Assembly: GCA_051654865.1 (NCBI GenBank)
Contig: JBOFYV010000120.1
Location: forward strand, 1-8,214
DNA length: 8,214 nt
Direction: 5' to 3'
Source of the DNA: JBOFOR01 sp051654865
GTDB taxonomy: Bacteria; Bacillota; Clostridia; Peptostreptococcales; Peptostreptococcaceae
This document shows, one piece after another, positions 6,255 to 8,214 of the stretch. The first letter of the stretch is position 1. The number at the start of each line of letters is the position of its first letter. Position numbers and translations under genes: made by a program. The notes under the pieces were generated by a model that saw only the letters and a list, made by a program, of their open reading frames with translations, had not been told where the DNA came from and did not search any database.

Positions 6255-7283
6255 ATGATAGATAAATATAAAGTACTAAATAACGAAGAAATTCAATTTG
6301 ATAGATATAATGAAGTCAAAACAGATAATGAAAAAATGAAAAATATAATGAAATCAAAGTTGAAATCAAGAAAACAAAAAAATAAAAATCTATTAATTGC
6401 ATCAATATCTATATTAACAATAGTTTCTGGAGCAATAGGAATAAGTATAAAGTATCCTTCATTTGCAGAAAAAATTCCAGTCTTAAGTGATATGATGTAT
6501 CTAATACAAAATGCTGTTCAAAATGAAAGTATGGAAGACAGTGTAACAAATATAAATAAATCATTTTCAAATGATGGATTAACATTTACAGTAAATAAAT
6601 CATGGTTTACTGGAAATCAAATTTATATAGACTTTACATTAAAGTCAGATGAACCATTTAAAGATACTAAGTATGCGGATGCACTTAGTGATACTATCCA
6701 TATAGATAACAATCCGATTCCATACCTTTTATTTAGCAAATGGGATTTATACATAGATGGCAATAGAATTGGTAATTATTCTTTTGAAGAACCAAGAGCT
6801 AATTTTATTGATGAGCATACTATAAAATCTAACATTTTAATTGATTTTATGCCTGAAGGGTTAGAATTCGGAAATACAGCTAATGTAAAGTTTTCATTTA
6901 AGTTAGGCGAATTTGGAACAAGTACTTTAGATACTGAGTGGAAAATGGACTTTGATGTTAAATCTAATAAAACAATGTATAAAAAAATAAAGGTTAATGA
7001 AAATAAAAATGGAGTAACAATAAAAGACATTAAAATTAATCAAACATCTTTAAATATAGATTTAAAATCAAATAAGAGTAATGCTATTGGATATGTTCAA
7101 GTACAAGATGATAAAGGCAATATACTAAATAATGGGTCTGCACTATACGATAAAAATATTTATGAATCAATTTCATACCTTAGTGATATAGGAGTTATTC
7201 CAGAGTATATTGTAGTTACAGTATACGGTGATTATCAAAAAGATAAGACACCTGTTGCGGAGTTTAAAGTTAATATTCAATAA
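6255..7283 (+). CDS. DUF4179-type membrane anti-sigma factor
   Basis: This 342-residue protein has one membrane span. Residues 1-45 form a charged cytoplasmic segment expected to bind the sigma factor, residues 46-66 a hydrophobic helix (LLIASISILTIVSGAIGISI), and the rest lies outside the cell. The outer part starts with YPSFAEKIPVLSDMMYLIQ, a motif I associate with DUF4179 proteins, followed by beta-rich segments such as GLTFTVNKSWFTGNQIYIDF and a C-terminal Ig-like region. Proteins of this class are encoded next to ECF sigma factors and hold them at the membrane until an outside signal acts. The start ATG has GGGAGG at 6241-6246, inside the end of the sigma gene, which supports translational coupling and balanced synthesis. 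The signal is unknown, and no protease gene for anti-sigma cleavage is present in the element. Confidence 0.85.
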   Translation: MIDKYKVLNNEEIQFDRYNEVKTDNEKMKNIMKSKLKSRKQKNKNLLIASISILTIVSGAIGISIKYPSFAEKIPVLSDMMYLIQNAVQNESMEDSVTNINKSFSNDGLTFTVNKSWFTGNQIYIDFTLKSDEPFKDTKYADALSDTIHIDNNPIPYLLFSKWDLYIDGNRIGNYSFEEPRANFIDEHTIKSNILIDFMPEGLEFGNTANVKFSFKLGEFGTSTLDTEWKMDFDVKSNKTMYKKIKVNENKNGVTIKDIKINQTSLNIDLKSNKSNAIGYVQVQDDKGNILNNGSALYDKNIYESISYLSDIGVIPEYIVVTVYGDYQKDKTPVAEFKVNIQ

Positions 7284-7290
7284 ATTACTC

Positions 7291-7313
7291 TTATTTAAAA
7301 ATAGTTTAAATAA
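7291..7313. repeat. AT-only hairpin after the anti-sigma gene
   Basis: TTATTTAAA (7291-7299) and TTTAAATAA (7305-7313) pair exactly around a 5-nt loop, 8 bp after the anti-sigma stop. The stem has no G or C and no T-run follows on the plus strand, so it is at best a weak terminator or an mRNA end-protecting stem. Confidence 0.35.
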
Positions 7314-7347
7314 CACCATAACAACTTATTATTAATATTAGGTAAAA

Positions 7348-7399
7348 AATACCAAGTTATACAGCTATACTAATAATTATAGCTGTATAACTTGGTATT
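7348..7399 (-). terminator. Perfect 22-bp-arm hairpin at the right end; terminator read from outside
   Basis: Arms 7348-7369 and 7378-7399 are exact complements around an 8-nt loop, the strongest stem in the window. On the minus strand the stem runs straight into a T-run (ATTTTTTACC), so transcription entering the element from the right would stop here. On the plus strand the following ACTTATG gives no T-run. The outer arm lies 53 bp from the right edge, matching the left-end hairpin. It may insulate the cargo or help transposase recognise the end. Confidence 0.65.
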
Positions 7400-7413
7400 A
7401 CTTATGTATATCA

Positions 7414-7452
7414 AACTTTGGTTACTTTTTTCGGAAATGTGCTCGGTAGGCC
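7414..7452 (-). repeat. Right terminal inverted repeat (IRR) of the Tn3-family element
   Basis: Read on the minus strand it begins GGCCTACCGAGCACATTTC and ends CCAAAGTT, matching the left repeat at 36 of 39 positions. It is followed outside by TATAG, which does not equal the CTTGA next to the left repeat. Confidence 0.9.
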
Positions 7453-7453
7453 T

Positions 7454-7558
7454 ATAGTTTTAATTAAAGTTAGACAATATGAAGGTATTGAAATTGCTAA
7501 GTTACAAGGTAAGTATAAAGGTATGGTTAAAAAATATATCAAGGACTTCTCTTTATAG
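7454..7558 (+). pseudogene. 3' remnant of an unidentified gene beside the transposon
   Basis: From the base after the right repeat and its shared T, a frame stays open for 34 codons to a TAG at 7556-7558. It encodes a lysine-rich tail (VRQYEGIEIAKLQGKYKGMV, then KKYIKDFSL). A terminator hairpin follows 39 bp later, which supports a true gene end. The sequence does not resemble the usual C-terminus of serine hydroxymethyltransferase (typically ending near K-x-PLY), so this is probably another gene whose start was lost. I do not recognise the family. Confidence 0.5.
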
Positions 7559-7597
7559 AAGACTTCAAGATGATGTATCTAATTAAAAATAAATAAA

Positions 7598-7622
7598 AAA
7601 GACTGCTTCCGTTACAGTCTTT
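7598..7622. terminator. Terminator after the truncated gene, likely bidirectional
   Basis: AAAGACTG (7598-7605) and CAGTCTTT (7615-7622) form an 8-bp stem with a 9-nt loop. On the plus strand the tail is TTTATAT; on the minus strand it is a better T-run (TTTTTTATTTATTTTT). It closes the gene remnant to the left and would also stop minus-strand transcription. Confidence 0.7.
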
Positions 7623-8109
7623 ATATAAAAGGGGGGTTATGGGAATTTTTATAATACTATTTAAGGGGTATAATATCTTTGAGTTTGATTTAAATAAAAC
7701 AATTTAGGGGAAATTGTAATATCTAATTTACTATGTCAAATCCTACTGAATATATCGATTTATGTCACTTCTTGTTGCTTATGTATACAATATATCACTA
7801 TATAATTTTTTAGTCTATAGTAAAAATTATATTTTATATAAAAATGTTTTTTTGTAACATTTTTTTCAAATACATCTTTATTTTAAAATTATCTATAAAA
7901 TTATACTATATTATAAAACCTATTATACTTCATAAATGATCAAAATGATAAGTAAAAAACAAGAACTATATATAGATATTTAACTTCTAATGAAAAAATT
8001 AAAAATGATATAACTATTGAAATAGAGACGATAGTATCAAAATATATATGGAGTAAAGTTAATAACCTAAGACGAAAATAATATAATCATGTATATTATT
8101 TGAAAAGAG
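7623..8109. other. AT-rich intergenic region upstream of the cold-shock gene, no supported gene
   Basis: No credible protein start with a ribosome binding site occurs here. Visible elements are a G-run (GGGGGG, about 7631-7636), two AGGGG/TTAGGGG-like strings with nearby TATAAT, and two AT-rich hairpins: 7802-7810 with 7822-7830, and 7840-7848 with 7856-7864, the latter ending in a run of T and possibly acting as a weak plus-strand terminator. A start-less open frame at 7956-8081 (41 codons) may be a gene remnant or chance. Confidence 0.5.
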
Positions 8110-8118
8110 TGATATAAT
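8110..8118 (+). promoter_or_regulatory. Extended -10 promoter of the cold-shock gene
   Basis: TGATATAAT combines a TG motif with a perfect TATAAT (8113-8118). The -35 position (8090-8095) is poor, which is acceptable for an extended -10. A second ATATAATCAT lies 30 bp upstream (8081-8090) and may be another start. Transcription near 8125 would give a leader of about 60 nt. Confidence 0.55.
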
Positions 8119-8144
8119 CATAGTTGTAGAAATACACAAATTAA

Positions 8145-8163
8145 ATCAAGAAAAAGTCTTGAT
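8145..8163 (+). promoter_or_regulatory. Leader hairpin before the cold-shock ribosome binding site
   Basis: ATCAAGA (8145-8151) and TCTTGAT (8157-8163) form a 7-bp stem with a 5-nt loop, 10 nt before AGGAG (8174-8178). Cold-shock mRNAs are known for structured leaders that change with temperature. Such a role here is inferred from position only. Confidence 0.45.
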
Positions 8164-8187
8164 ACAGGTTAATAGGAGTAATTTAAA

Positions 8188-8214
8188 ATGAATAACGGAA
8201 TAGTAAAATGGTTT
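8188..8214 (+). CDS. Cold-shock protein, first nine codons (continues past the window)
   Basis: The visible peptide MNNGIVKWF matches the start of CspA-type cold-shock proteins, whose first beta strand reads G-x-VKWFN before the RNP1 motif. These are small OB-fold proteins of about 65-70 residues that bind single-stranded RNA and DNA. The ATG has AGGAG at 8174-8178 with a 9-nt spacer. An extended -10 promoter and a leader hairpin precede it. Only the start is present, so the paralogue cannot be named. Confidence 0.85.

Larger units (their letters stand above)
2019..7452. mobile_element. Tn3-family transposon with an ECF sigma/anti-sigma cargo
   Basis: The 5434-bp unit is bounded by 39-bp inverted repeats with 36 identities. 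It contains every Tn3-family core part: transposase, serine resolvase and a res-like region, plus two cargo genes. The order is left repeat, tnpA, tnpR, res, sigma factor, anti-sigma, right repeat, the common Tn3 plan with cargo on the far side of res. All four reading frames are intact, so the element looks complete. Tn3 elements move replicatively through a cointegrate and normally leave a 5-bp duplication. Here the 5 bp outside the repeats differ (CTTGA left, TATAG right), and the two flanks belong to different genes. The element interrupts glyA at codon 48/49. Confidence 0.92.

Noticed and set aside
7802..7866. Two AT-rich hairpins, one ending in a T-run, as a strong terminator or small RNA
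   Set aside because: The stems hold one G-C pair at most, and palindromes of this length are expected by chance at this base composition. They are mentioned only within the intergenic entry.
7956..8081. A 41-codon frame containing YLTSNEKIKNDITIEIE
   Set aside because: It has no start codon and no ribosome binding site. Length alone is not significant here, though it could be a gene remnant.
1..8214. CRISPR array, tRNA, rRNA or phage attachment site
   Set aside because: No regularly spaced repeats, cloverleaf-like sequence, rRNA-like conserved sequence or integrase gene was seen. All repeats found belong to the transposon, operators or terminators.

Overview
The window is very AT-rich DNA with Gram-positive signals throughout: AGGAGG-type ribosome binding sites, sigma-A style promoters, an ECF sigma factor paired with a membrane anti-sigma of the Bacillota DUF4179 type, and Clostridia-like codon use. 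It most likely comes from a clostridial chromosome (Peptostreptococcaceae or Clostridiaceae). The species cannot be fixed from the sequence alone.

Left chromosomal part (1-2018): the tail of an unidentified gene (1-135). Next comes an FMN-dependent nitroreductase gene (360-998) with a clear sigma-A promoter covered by two copies of a TAGTTTGAC-type operator. Convergent to it is a MarR-family repressor gene (1041-1490), and the two genes share a bidirectional terminator. The layout suggests a MarR-controlled nitroreductase switch. After about 380 bp without a supported gene, glyA (serine hydroxymethyltransferase) begins at 1874 and breaks off after 48 codons.

Transposon (2019-7452, about 5.4 kb): a structurally complete Tn3-family element bounded by 39-bp inverted repeats (36/39 identical). 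In order it holds a subterminal hairpin, tnpA (transposase, minus strand), tnpR (serine resolvase, minus strand), a res-like region containing the tnpR promoter, and then on the plus strand a two-gene cargo: an ECF-type sigma factor with a TTG start and its coupled single-pass membrane anti-sigma factor. A perfect 22-bp-arm hairpin follows, and then the right inverted repeat. The cargo holds no recognisable resistance, metabolic or effector gene, so the only apparent payload is a transcription switch. No 5-bp target duplication is visible. The DNA beyond the right end is not the rest of glyA but the tail of another, unidentified gene, so a deletion or recombination has occurred at the element.

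Right chromosomal part (7453-8214): the 34-codon tail of the truncated gene, a terminator, about 490 bp of AT-rich non-coding DNA, then an extended -10 promoter, a leader hairpin and the first nine codons of a cold-shock protein gene that runs out of the window.

The most notable object is the Tn3-family element whose cargo is an ECF sigma/anti-sigma pair, together with its hairpins at equal distance from each end and the missing remainder of glyA.
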